A DNA stretch of 12,250 bases from Bacillota bacterium. GTDB lineage: Bacteria > Bacillota > Tb-RUG-66. Every line of letters starts with the position of its first letter. Position 1 is the first letter of the stretch. Shown one piece after another: positions 6,084 through 12,250 of the stretch. A program made the position numbers and the translations under genes. The notes beneath the pieces are model-generated. The model searched no databases, had not been told where the DNA came from, and saw nothing but the letters and a program-made list of their open reading frames with translations. Location: the NCBI GenBank assembly GCA_016288255.1, contig JAEEYS010000063.1:1-12250 (forward strand), in the 5' to 3' direction.

Positions 6084-7403
6084 TTACTTCCTTTCTTTCT
6101 TCCCTTGGAATTTGATGATAATGGGTGTTCCTTCAAATCCAAAGGTTTTTCTTAGATTATTTTCAATATATCGCTTATAGGAAAAATGTACCAGTTCCGG
6201 ATCGTTTACAAAAAAGACAAAAGTGGGAGGCCTTGTCAAAGGCTGTGTCCCGTAATAGATCTTGAGCTGTCTGCCTTTATCGGAAGGCGGACTCATGATC
6301 GACATGATATCCAAAATAAAATTATTGATCTGGGCCGTCGGGATCCTTCTGGAATGCTGATTGGCCACAAAACTGATGAGCCCGATCAATTTATCCACCC
6401 GTTTTCCCGTCAGCGCGGAAACGAACATGATCGGCGCATACTGTAAAAAGGGCAGCTCATCCAAATAGATCTTATCCGAATATTTTTTAACGGAATTGGT
6501 GTCTTTTTCGTAAATATCCCATTTGTTCACTACGATAATGATCGCTCTGCCTTCGTTGTGCGCATATCCTACGATCTTTTTGTCCTGTTCGGTGATCCCT
6601 TCCACCGCGTCCACGATCAGCATCGCTACGTCCGAACGCTCAATGGCTTTTAATGCCCGAAGCACCGTAAACCTCTCCAACGCCTCATTGACTTTGCTCT
6701 TTTTTCGGATCCCCGCCGTATCGATAAAGACATACTTCTGTCCGTCCATGGTAAAAGGCGTATCCACCGCGTCTCGGGTCGTTCCCGGGATATCGCTGAC
6801 GATCACTCGCTGCTCCCCTAAAATACGGTTGATGATAGAAGATTTGCCCGCATTGGGTTTTCCGATCACCGCCACTTTAATCACGTCTTCATCGTATTCC
6901 ATTTCTTCCACGTCGCCCAAATGAAATAAGATCTCATCCAAAAGATCCCCTAATCCCAAAGCCTGCTCTGCAGAAACCAAGATCGGTTCTCCGAATCCCA
7001 AAGCAAAAAAGTCATAATAAGAATCCGGTGTTCCGGCATTGTCCGTTTTGTTCCCTACCAAGATTACCGGTTTCCCGGACTTTCTGAGGAGATCCGCTAC
7101 TTCTTCGTCCGTGGTGGTCAATCCTTCTCTGGTATCCACCACAAAAACGATCACTTCCGCCGTATCAATGGCAACTTCTGCCTGCAGCTTTACCTGTCTT
7201 AGGATCGTATCTTCCGAATTGACTTCGATCCCGCCGGTATCGATCATGGTAAATTTTTTATTGGTCCATTCCACTTCCGCGTAGATCCTATCCCGCGTCA
7301 CACCCGGCGTATCCTCCACAATGGAGATCCGTTTTCCTGCCAAGCGGTTAAATAAAGTGGATTTTCCCACGTTTGGTCTTCCTACTATTGCAACGGTGGC
7401 CAT
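6084..7403 (-). CDS. der: Ribosome biogenesis GTPase Der (EngA)
   Basis: An essential tandem GTPase for maturation of the 50S ribosomal subunit. The 439-residue protein contains two G domains and a C-terminal KH-like domain (about 350-437). Domain 1: GRPNVGKS (8-15), DTGG (55-58), NKTD (118-121). Domain 2: GKPNAGKS (181-188), DTAG (228-231), NKWD (293-296). The second P-loop reads GKPNAGKS where GRPNVGKS is usual, a conservative change that keeps the essential GKS. The ATG at 7403 is preceded by AAAAGGGGGG 6 nt upstream. It is the middle gene of a DUF512-der-gpsA operon, 30 nt after the DUF512 gene and 4 nt before gpsA. Confidence 0.98.
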   Translation of the reverse strand: MATVAIVGRPNVGKSTLFNRLAGKRISIVEDTPGVTRDRIYAEVEWTNKKFTMIDTGGIEVNSEDTILRQVKLQAEVAIDTAEVIVFVVDTREGLTTTDEEVADLLRKSGKPVILVGNKTDNAGTPDSYYDFFALGFGEPILVSAEQALGLGDLLDEILFHLGDVEEMEYDEDVIKVAVIGKPNAGKSSIINRILGEQRVIVSDIPGTTRDAVDTPFTMDGQKYVFIDTAGIRKKSKVNEALERFTVLRALKAIERSDVAMLIVDAVEGITEQDKKIVGYAHNEGRAIIIVVNKWDIYEKDTNSVKKYSDKIYLDELPFLQYAPIMFVSALTGKRVDKLIGLISFVANQHSRRIPTAQINNFILDIMSIMSPPSDKGRQLKIYYGTQPLTRPPTFVFFVNDPELVHFSYKRYIENNLRKTFGFEGTPIIIKFQGKKERK

Positions 7404-7433
7404 TTTTTGCCCCCCTTTTCTTTCATGATAAAG

Positions 7434-8747
7434 TCACGATATGGATTCAATAGCTTCTTTCAGATCACTGCCGTTAAAATTTAAGATTCTTGTTTTGCCG
7501 GCTGTCTTTTCCTGAAAATCGCAAAAAAGCATATCGTCCAAAAACCGATCGCCTTCTCGGTTCAACACGGTTTCCGGCAAAAACAGCGCGTCATAATCTT
7601 TTAGCTTCGGCAGCGCCGCATTTAAAATATCCTGCGCTGTCAAAAGGCCTGCTACCGTGATATTTTTGCCGAAAAAGGTATTCTCTACCCCGCATATTTC
7701 TATTTTAACATTTTCTTTCTCAAATTGCTTTCTTTTTACTTCTTCTTTAATAAAATTCTCTGCCAATTTCCCTGTGATCCATAAGATCTTTTTTTCTTTT
7801 TTCAATTTTTTCGGTCTTTCCAAACCTTTCAGCTCATGAACAAACTGCGCCGTCATCCCGATCCCGTCTTCGATCTGCAAAAAATCCCCGTAAAAATCAT
7901 ACGGAGGGATGGGAAGTCCGCCGCTTAGATAAAACTCATCCGCCGGAAAAAACAAATGCTGTCCCAGCCTTTTTTTCGCTTCCTCATTCATTTCTTCGAT
8001 CAGCGCTATGGTTTTTTGGGACTCTTCTTTCCTAAAATTTCTAAGCTTTGTAAGCCCTTCCCGATATTTGGTCAATCCCACCGGAACGATTGCCGTCGTT
8101 AAGATCTTTCCCGGATATCGATCCGCGATCTCGATCAATTCATGGAGCGTGAACCGCAGCTCTTCTCCATCGTTCCATCCGGGGCAAAGCACGATCTGCC
8201 CATGGATATCGATCCCGTCCGTCAGTAGTTTCAAAAGCTGTTTTTTGATCATGGCGCCTTTGGGATTGTTCAGCATCCGCGCGCGTAAAAGACCGTTCAT
8301 GGTGTGGATGGATACATATAATGGCTTTAGCTGATATTCGCCGATCCGATCCAATTCTTTTTGAGAAAGATTGGTCAAAGTCAAATAATTGCCGTAAACA
8401 AAGGACAGCCGATAATCATCATCTCGAAAATATAAACTTTTCCGCATATTTTTCGGCATTTGCGTAATAAAGCAGAAGATGCAGTTGTTTTTACAGGCTC
8501 GTTCCTTGTCCATCAAGTCATTTTCAAAGATCAGCCCGATATCCTCATCCTCTTCTTTTTCAATCTCTAAAACAAGAGATTCTCCGCTTTGTAAAAATTC
8601 TACCTCCAGGTATTCGTCCGTGATCAAATATTGATAATGCAAAAGATCCAAAACTTCTTCTCCATTGATGGAAACCAAAAAATCGCCCGGTTCGATACCG
8701 CCTTCATCACAGATAGAATTTTCTATAATATCTTTAATCTTATGCAT
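7434..8747 (-). CDS. DUF512 family protein: PDZ domain plus radical SAM-like cluster motif
   Basis: A 437-residue protein of unknown function, conserved in Clostridia and cyanobacteria and commonly adjacent to der. It opens with a PDZ-like domain (about 1-65; DEGGIEPGDFLVSINGEEV). Next is a C-x3-C-x2-C motif at Cys85, Cys89 and Cys92, the spacing of radical SAM 4Fe-4S sites. A family signature then covers roughly 95-160 (RDDDYRLSF, GNYLTLTNL, PLYVSIHTMN), and the DUF512 region fills the C-terminal half. No signal peptide or membrane segment is seen, so it should be cytoplasmic. The start ATG 8747 has GAGGA 7 nt upstream. It is the first gene of the operon with der and gpsA. The position suggests, but does not prove, a role linked to translation or ribosome assembly. 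Confidence 0.9.
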   Translation of the reverse strand: MHKIKDIIENSICDEGGIEPGDFLVSINGEEVLDLLHYQYLITDEYLEVEFLQSGESLVLEIEKEEDEDIGLIFENDLMDKERACKNNCIFCFITQMPKNMRKSLYFRDDDYRLSFVYGNYLTLTNLSQKELDRIGEYQLKPLYVSIHTMNGLLRARMLNNPKGAMIKKQLLKLLTDGIDIHGQIVLCPGWNDGEELRFTLHELIEIADRYPGKILTTAIVPVGLTKYREGLTKLRNFRKEESQKTIALIEEMNEEAKKRLGQHLFFPADEFYLSGGLPIPPYDFYGDFLQIEDGIGMTAQFVHELKGLERPKKLKKEKKILWITGKLAENFIKEEVKRKQFEKENVKIEICGVENTFFGKNITVAGLLTAQDILNAALPKLKDYDALFLPETVLNREGDRFLDDMLFCDFQEKTAGKTRILNFNGSDLKEAIESIS

Positions 8748-8781
8748 GATACGTCCTCTTTTTTTACTCTGATTAGTTATT

Positions 8782-8811
8782 ATCTTACGGTATAAACCTG
8801 CTTTTGGTCAA
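8782..8811 (-). promoter_or_regulatory. Candidate promoter of the DUF512-der-gpsA operon
   Basis: Minus strand TTGACC (8806-8811), 18-nt spacer, TAAGAT (8782-8787). It lies about 35 nt before the DUF512 start and matches consensus at 5/6 and 4/6 positions. It is the best candidate between the pgeF terminator and this gene. Confidence 0.5.
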
Positions 8812-8885
8812 GTGCGGTCTTGCTTTCTGCCCCTTTCCCCTTTGGTATTCTTCCCGTTTTGCCGTTTTTCTGTTTTTTCTTTTCA

Positions 8886-8914
8886 CAAAAAAAGACGAGA
8901 AGCTTTTTCTCGCC
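8886..8914 (-). terminator. Intrinsic terminator of the radical SAM-pgeF operon
   Basis: Minus-strand stem GGCGAGAA/TTCTCGTC (8907-8914 with 8894-8901, one G-U pair, 5-nt loop), followed by seven T residues. It lies about 23 nt past the pgeF stop. Confidence 0.85.
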
Positions 8915-8936
8915 CTTTTCTTTTTTATTTTCTGCT

Positions 8937-9764
8937 TTAAACCAATTCCAAAAAAGCGCCTAAACTGCCGGTTTTTCCGTGATCTCCCCGATGGGAATAA
9001 AAGAGATCCTTGTGACACATGGTGCAAATACTGGCTATAGCGATATTTCCTTCCAAAATCCCCATTTCCAGCATCATGAGCTCATTGGTTTTCCAAAGAT
9101 CGATATGATATTTTTTCTCCGATACCTGTTCTATGACTTCCGCCGCAAAAGGAAACACCCTTTCAAATTCCTCTACCACGTCTTTGTCCACTTCAAAACA
9201 GCATTTTCCGATGGAAGGGCCAATAGCCAAAAGCACATCTTTGGGATTTGTCCCAAAGGCCTCCCGCATTTTAAAAAGTGTTTTCTGTCCGATCTTTTTT
9301 ACCGTGCCTCTCCAGCCGGCATGCGCCAAAGCGATCGCTTTTTGTTTGGTATCCAAAAAGTAGAGCGGAACGCAGTCCGCCGAAAAGATTATCATAGGCA
9401 GACCTCTTTCTCCTGTCATCAAAGCGTCCACCGAATCATAATCTCTTTCTTTCATCAGACCTTTTCCCTTGTCCTCCTCTGTCACCAGGCGGATATGATC
9501 GTCATGTGTCTGTCTTGTCATGACCAAATCTCTTTCATTGATCGAAAGCGCTTTGCAAATCCTATGATAATTTTCTAAAAGATTCTCTCTGGCATCATTT
9601 TTCTTGAGTCCCAAATTCAAACTTGTAAGGTGTTCTTTGCTCACACCGCCTATTCTGGTGGAAAACCCCGTTTTCACCAGCCCTGTTTCTTCAAAAAGAG
9701 GAATTTTATAATATATGAGCCCATCCTGTCGATATTCTTGGAAACAATTCTTTCTTTCTTCCAT
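8937..9764 (-). CDS. pgeF: PgeF/YfiH family multicopper-like protein (DUF152, 'polyphenol oxidase')
   Basis: A 275-residue member of the YfiH/YlmD family. In E. coli the protein edits cell-wall precursors by hydrolysing UDP-MurNAc-L-Ser; other members show purine-nucleoside or laccase-like activity, so the substrate here is inferred from homology. Family motifs appear in order: STRIGGVS (35-42), TRQTHDDH, FSADCVPL (128-134), AHAGWRGT (147-154), GPSIGKCCFEV (182-192), and a C-terminal CTMCHKDLFYSHRGDHGKTG block. The metal ligands correspond to His87, Cys131 and His148. I chose ATG 9764 over an open extension to 9830: GGAGG sits 9 nt upstream, and the extension would overlap the preceding gene. 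The start is 1 nt after the stop of the radical SAM gene, implying translational coupling. Confidence 0.93.
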   Translation of the reverse strand: MEERKNCFQEYRQDGLIYYKIPLFEETGLVKTGFSTRIGGVSKEHLTSLNLGLKKNDARENLLENYHRICKALSINERDLVMTRQTHDDHIRLVTEEDKGKGLMKERDYDSVDALMTGERGLPMIIFSADCVPLYFLDTKQKAIALAHAGWRGTVKKIGQKTLFKMREAFGTNPKDVLLAIGPSIGKCCFEVDKDVVEEFERVFPFAAEVIEQVSEKKYHIDLWKTNELMMLEMGILEGNIAIASICTMCHKDLFYSHRGDHGKTGSLGAFLELV

Positions 9765-9765
9765 C

Positions 9766-11415
9766 TTACTTAACCTCCAATGACTTTTGTCTGTGCCCCC
9801 ATAAAAATCCCTGTGGTAATCCCATGTCAAATTTATCCCAAGGCAAAGGTTCCTCTGTGGAAAACCCTCTGGTCAAAATATCCCAATCTTTTGCCCCTTT
9901 TTCTTTTTCTGCCATCGCCGTTTCTTCCAAATAACCCCGGATCCCTTTTTTAAAACTGCCGATCGCTTCCCCGTTTTCATACACTCTCACCAGAAGATCC
10001 GCGGTTTTTTCCGTTCCTCTTGCCAAAATGCTCTGCACTTTTGCCCATTTGGGACTTTCATAATCCACTTCTATGTTTTTTCCTTTTTTCAAACACTTCA
10101 CAATATACTTCAGCTTTTCTTCCAACTCTTTTTCCGTCTCCATCTCTTCCCACTGGAATGGCGTAAACGGTTTGGGAATAAAGGGATTGATGCTTACGCT
10201 CAATTTTCTTACTTTTGGATTTTTTCTCACCCGAAGCACCAGATCCACGATCGCTTCAATGTCCTTTTTCGTTTCTTTCGGCAAACCGATAATAAAATAC
10301 ATCTTGATGTTATAGATCTCATGCGCCACAGCCATATCCACCGCGCGAAGCACATCTTCTTCCGTAATGTTTTTATGGATCACATCCCGCATAAAGGGAG
10401 AACCCGCTTCCGGCGCTATGGTGATCGTCTTGTGGCCGGAGGCTTTTAGTCCCCTTACCAATGTTTCCGTCAAAGAATCCGCCCGCAAAGACGCTACGGA
10501 AAAAGGGATCTCCTCTTCCATCAAAAACGTTGTCAACTCATCTATATAGGGATAATCGGAAATCGCCGCGCCTACCAGACCCACTCGTTTTGCCGCCGGT
10601 TTCCCTTTTAAGATCAATTCCTTTACTTTTTCCAAAGGCATCACGCGCGGTTTTTTATAGCAATATCCCGCCATGCAGAATCGGCAGTTCCTGCTGCACC
10701 CTCTGGAGATCTCCACCAAAAACATGTCTGAAAATTCTGTGTTTGGGGTCACGATATAAGAATAAGCCGGGGATTCTTCCATACGGGTCAAATATCCTTT
10801 TTGTATCTTGCCTGTCATCTCACGCTGAAAAGCCGGGACATAGACCCCTTCCAGCTTTGCCGCTTCTTTTAAAAAGGATTCTTTCTCTCCGTTATATAGA
10901 CGATGGTACAGATCCAAAAGTTTCAGAATGATCCCTTCCCCTTCTCCGATCACTACAATATCCAAAAAGGGGCTTAACGGAAGTGGATTGAATGTCATAC
11001 AGGGTCCGCCGCCAATGACGAGCGGATCAGTGTTTTTTCTATCCTTTGCGTAAAGAGGTATCCCTCCGTGATCCATCATCCAGAGCATATGAAGATAATC
11101 CAGTTCAAAGGAAATGGAAAACCCTACCATGTCAAAATCTGTCATAAGCCGTTCTTTTTCAAAAGAAAGAAGATTCTCTTTTTGTAAAGAAAGTTTTTCC
11201 CGAAACGATTGATCGGGTAAGAAAAGTCTGTCGCAATCAAAAGAAACACTGCTTTTGATCTTGTCATAGATTGTCAAAAATCCTAAATTAGACATGCCCA
11301 AACTGTAGGTATTCGGATAGCACAATAAAAAAGAATGCTCTCCCCCCTTTTTGTATTCTTTCAAATAGATCTCTTCTTCTTTTAATGCCCTGTTGCGGCT
11401 GGTCAGTTCCCACAT
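9766..11415 (-). CDS. Radical SAM protein with N-terminal B12-binding-like domain (TIGR03960-like)
   Basis: A 549-residue enzyme of unknown reaction. The N-terminal third (about 25-175) resembles a cobalamin-binding-type Rossmann region, with PNTYSLGMSNLG near 34-45, IGGGPCMTFNPLP, and VIGEGEG (155-161). The radical SAM core follows: CSRNCRFCMAGY gives the 4Fe-4S site at Cys240, Cys244 and Cys247, with downstream SVASLRADS, TIAPEAGS, and YFIIGLPKET. The usual B12 ligand motif DxHxxG is not evident, so cobalamin use is doubtful. In other Clostridia such proteins are often fused or adjacent to a DUF2344 partner and near an RNase G gene; neither is here. The start is ATG 11415 with a weak GGA a few nt upstream. 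It is the first gene of the operon with pgeF. Confidence 0.88.
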   Translation of the reverse strand: MWELTSRNRALKEEEIYLKEYKKGGEHSFLLCYPNTYSLGMSNLGFLTIYDKIKSSVSFDCDRLFLPDQSFREKLSLQKENLLSFEKERLMTDFDMVGFSISFELDYLHMLWMMDHGGIPLYAKDRKNTDPLVIGGGPCMTFNPLPLSPFLDIVVIGEGEGIILKLLDLYHRLYNGEKESFLKEAAKLEGVYVPAFQREMTGKIQKGYLTRMEESPAYSYIVTPNTEFSDMFLVEISRGCSRNCRFCMAGYCYKKPRVMPLEKVKELILKGKPAAKRVGLVGAAISDYPYIDELTTFLMEEEIPFSVASLRADSLTETLVRGLKASGHKTITIAPEAGSPFMRDVIHKNITEEDVLRAVDMAVAHEIYNIKMYFIIGLPKETKKDIEAIVDLVLRVRKNPKVRKLSVSINPFIPKPFTPFQWEEMETEKELEEKLKYIVKCLKKGKNIEVDYESPKWAKVQSILARGTEKTADLLVRVYENGEAIGSFKKGIRGYLEETAMAEKEKGAKDWDILTRGFSTEEPLPWDKFDMGLPQGFLWGHRQKSLEVK

Positions 11416-11451
11416 GTCGATCCGTCTCTTTCTTTTTTATCTGTTATCTCT

Positions 11452-11480
11452 ATTATACTATGCCTTGTAAAAGATTTCAT
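11452..11480 (-). promoter_or_regulatory. Promoter of the radical SAM-pgeF operon
   Basis: Minus strand ATGAAA (11475-11480), 17-nt spacer, perfect TATAAT (11452-11457). The leader before the ATG at 11415 would be about 30 nt. Confidence 0.65.
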
Positions 11481-11520
11481 GTATTCTTCCCATTCTGTCA
11501 AAATTGTCCAAAAAGAAAGC

Positions 11521-11550
11521 AAAAGCGCTTGTCCGGGGACAAGCGCTTTT
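11521..11550. terminator. Terminator of the DUF4405-type gene: perfect 14-bp inverted repeat
   Basis: AAAAGCGCTTGTCC and its exact complement GGACAAGCGCTTTT (11521-11534 and 11537-11550) are separated by GG. On the minus strand the hairpin is followed by TTTTGCTTTCTTTTTGG. It lies about 77 nt past the stop codon of the upstream minus-strand gene. The plus strand also has a T run (CTTTTTATC), but no plus-strand gene needs it. Confidence 0.85.
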
Positions 11551-11627
11551 TATCATATGCTTTGGTTTCTCTTTCTCTTTATCAACAACCATTCCTCTCA
11601 AAAAAGTTCGGAGAAAATGATCCAAAT
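11551..11627. other. Short non-coding gap, nothing recognised
   Basis: Between the 14-bp hairpin and the stop codon of the right-edge gene I see no gene or site. It is most likely the 3' untranslated stretch of that gene. Confidence 0.5.
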
Positions 11628-12250
11628 TCAGTGCGCTTTTTCATCAATATGCTGTTTTTTTCTGTCTATATGAGCCAGCGCATAGGTGATCAGTGATCCG
11701 ACAAAAGCAAACAAAACCATAATGGCTATGTAATCGAGGAAAAAGAATATCCTCGGCTCGCTGTAATCAAAGAACACGAATGCCGACTTCATGAACAGAT
11801 AATCTGCCAGTTTCCGCTTAACAAAAGCGTATCCGCCGTAGACGGAAAGGGCTCCCAAGAGCGCCATAGCGACACGCCAGTTTTTCTTTTTGCTTTTTTT
11901 CAGTTTTTGTATAGGCGTATATAGGTGGGTCCCTGCATGGATACACAGCAGAACAAATCCCCAATAAGCCAAAACCAGATGGACCCCTCTTGCCCAGGCG
12001 GACACTCCCGGTATCCGTATAAACGTATACAAATGCTTGGACAGCAAGATGCCGCTAAGCGGCGGCAGGATCATAAAAATCAGAAGAAGCAGGTCAAGCG
12101 CTGTCTGAAATACTCTGCGCGGAGGATACTGTCCTTTCAACAAGGTCTGATACCATCCTCGATTCAGCACATGATGCGCGATAAACAACACCAGCATCGC
12201 CGTCCCCGCGATCTCATGGAAAGTCTCTCCGATCAGGGCATACGCCATCA
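11628..12250 (-). CDS. DUF4405-type / cytochrome b561-like membrane protein (5' end outside the window)
   Basis: At least 206 residues are visible and the frame is open to the right edge. The Met codon at 12248 is probably internal, because family members have a short hydrophobic stretch before the equivalent of MAYALIGETFHE. Four or five hydrophobic segments are apparent (about 8-27, 47-68, 83-105, 123-140, 163-192), separated by basic loops such as KKLKKSKKKNW. Histidines inside or next to these helices (11, 25-26, 89, 103, 107) are candidate heme b ligands, in the manner of DUF4405 proteins. If so, it would shuttle electrons in the membrane for a partner reductase outside the window. Its terminator lies well downstream, and no promoter is visible. 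Confidence 0.75.
   Translation of the reverse strand, partial: MAYALIGETFHEIAGTAMLVLFIAHHVLNRGWYQTLLKGQYPPRRVFQTALDLLLLIFMILPPLSGILLSKHLYTFIRIPGVSAWARGVHLVLAYWGFVLLCIHAGTHLYTPIQKLKKSKKKNWRVAMALLGALSVYGGYAFVKRKLADYLFMKSAFVFFDYSEPRIFFFLDYIAIMVLFAFVGSLITYALAHIDRKKQHIDEKAH

Noticed and set aside
6080..6142. 21-residue N-terminal extension of GpsA
   Set aside because: It overlaps the der coding end, precedes the Rossmann strand, and has no better ribosome binding site than ATG 6079.
6523..6924. 133-codon open frame on the plus strand
   Set aside because: Antisense to the second G domain of Der, where conservation forces an open opposite frame.
8748..8936. Possible small gene between pgeF and the DUF512 gene
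   Set aside because: The interval holds only the pgeF terminator and a promoter. Open frames here are T/A-rich runs without a start context.
8979..9578. 199-codon open frame on the plus strand
   Set aside because: It lies entirely antisense to pgeF, whose family motifs are intact. The translation has no recognisable domain, and there is no Shine-Dalgarno or promoter.
9765..9830. 22-residue N-terminal extension of PgeF
   Set aside because: It overlaps the radical SAM gene; the GGAGG-supported ATG 9764 is clearly better.
10461..10931. 156-codon open frame on the plus strand
   Set aside because: Antisense shadow of the radical SAM core that carries the conserved cysteines; the translated composition is low in meaning.
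1..12250. CRISPR array, insertion sequence, prophage or defence system
   Set aside because: No regularly spaced repeats, transposase, integrase or known defence domains are seen. All intact genes look like ordinary chromosomal ones with uniform base composition.

Overview
The window looks like chromosomal DNA from an endospore-forming anaerobe of the class Clostridia (Bacillota). It carries spoIVA with a sigma-E-like promoter, AT-rich codons, strong Shine-Dalgarno sites, some GTG/TTG starts and short U-tailed terminators. Placement below class is not secure. Apart from one plus-strand gene, everything is on the minus strand. I see no insertion sequence, prophage, CRISPR array, toxin-antitoxin pair or riboswitch, so the region reads as core genome rather than an accessory island.

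In minus-strand transcription order (right to left): a 5'-truncated membrane protein of the DUF4405/cytochrome b561-like type with a perfect 14-bp hairpin terminator; a two-gene operon of a B12-domain-like radical SAM protein and PgeF/YfiH (1 nt apart), with its own promoter and terminator; an operon of a DUF512/PDZ radical SAM protein, the ribosome-assembly GTPase Der and glycerol-3-phosphate dehydrogenase GpsA; spoIVA as a separate unit with a sigma-E-like promoter; and a two-domain MmcQ/YjbR-family protein whose promoter is packed into the tail of the spoIVA terminator.

Then follow a plus-strand alpha/beta hydrolase (monoacylglycerol-lipase type) that shares a bidirectional terminator with the YjbR gene, a single-gene tRNA-Pro(GGG) unit divergent from it, a LysR-family regulator with alternating inverted half-sites over its promoter, and at the left edge the N-terminus of a probable B12-dependent methionine synthase activation protein.

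The central block links translation (Der), phospholipid precursor supply (GpsA) and spore coat assembly (SpoIVA), a neighbourhood known from Clostridia; plsY, often found between der and gpsA, is absent. No clearly new system is visible. The best leads are the two uncharacterised radical SAM enzymes, the LysR operator-like array, and a small duplication that doubles the gpsA stop codon.
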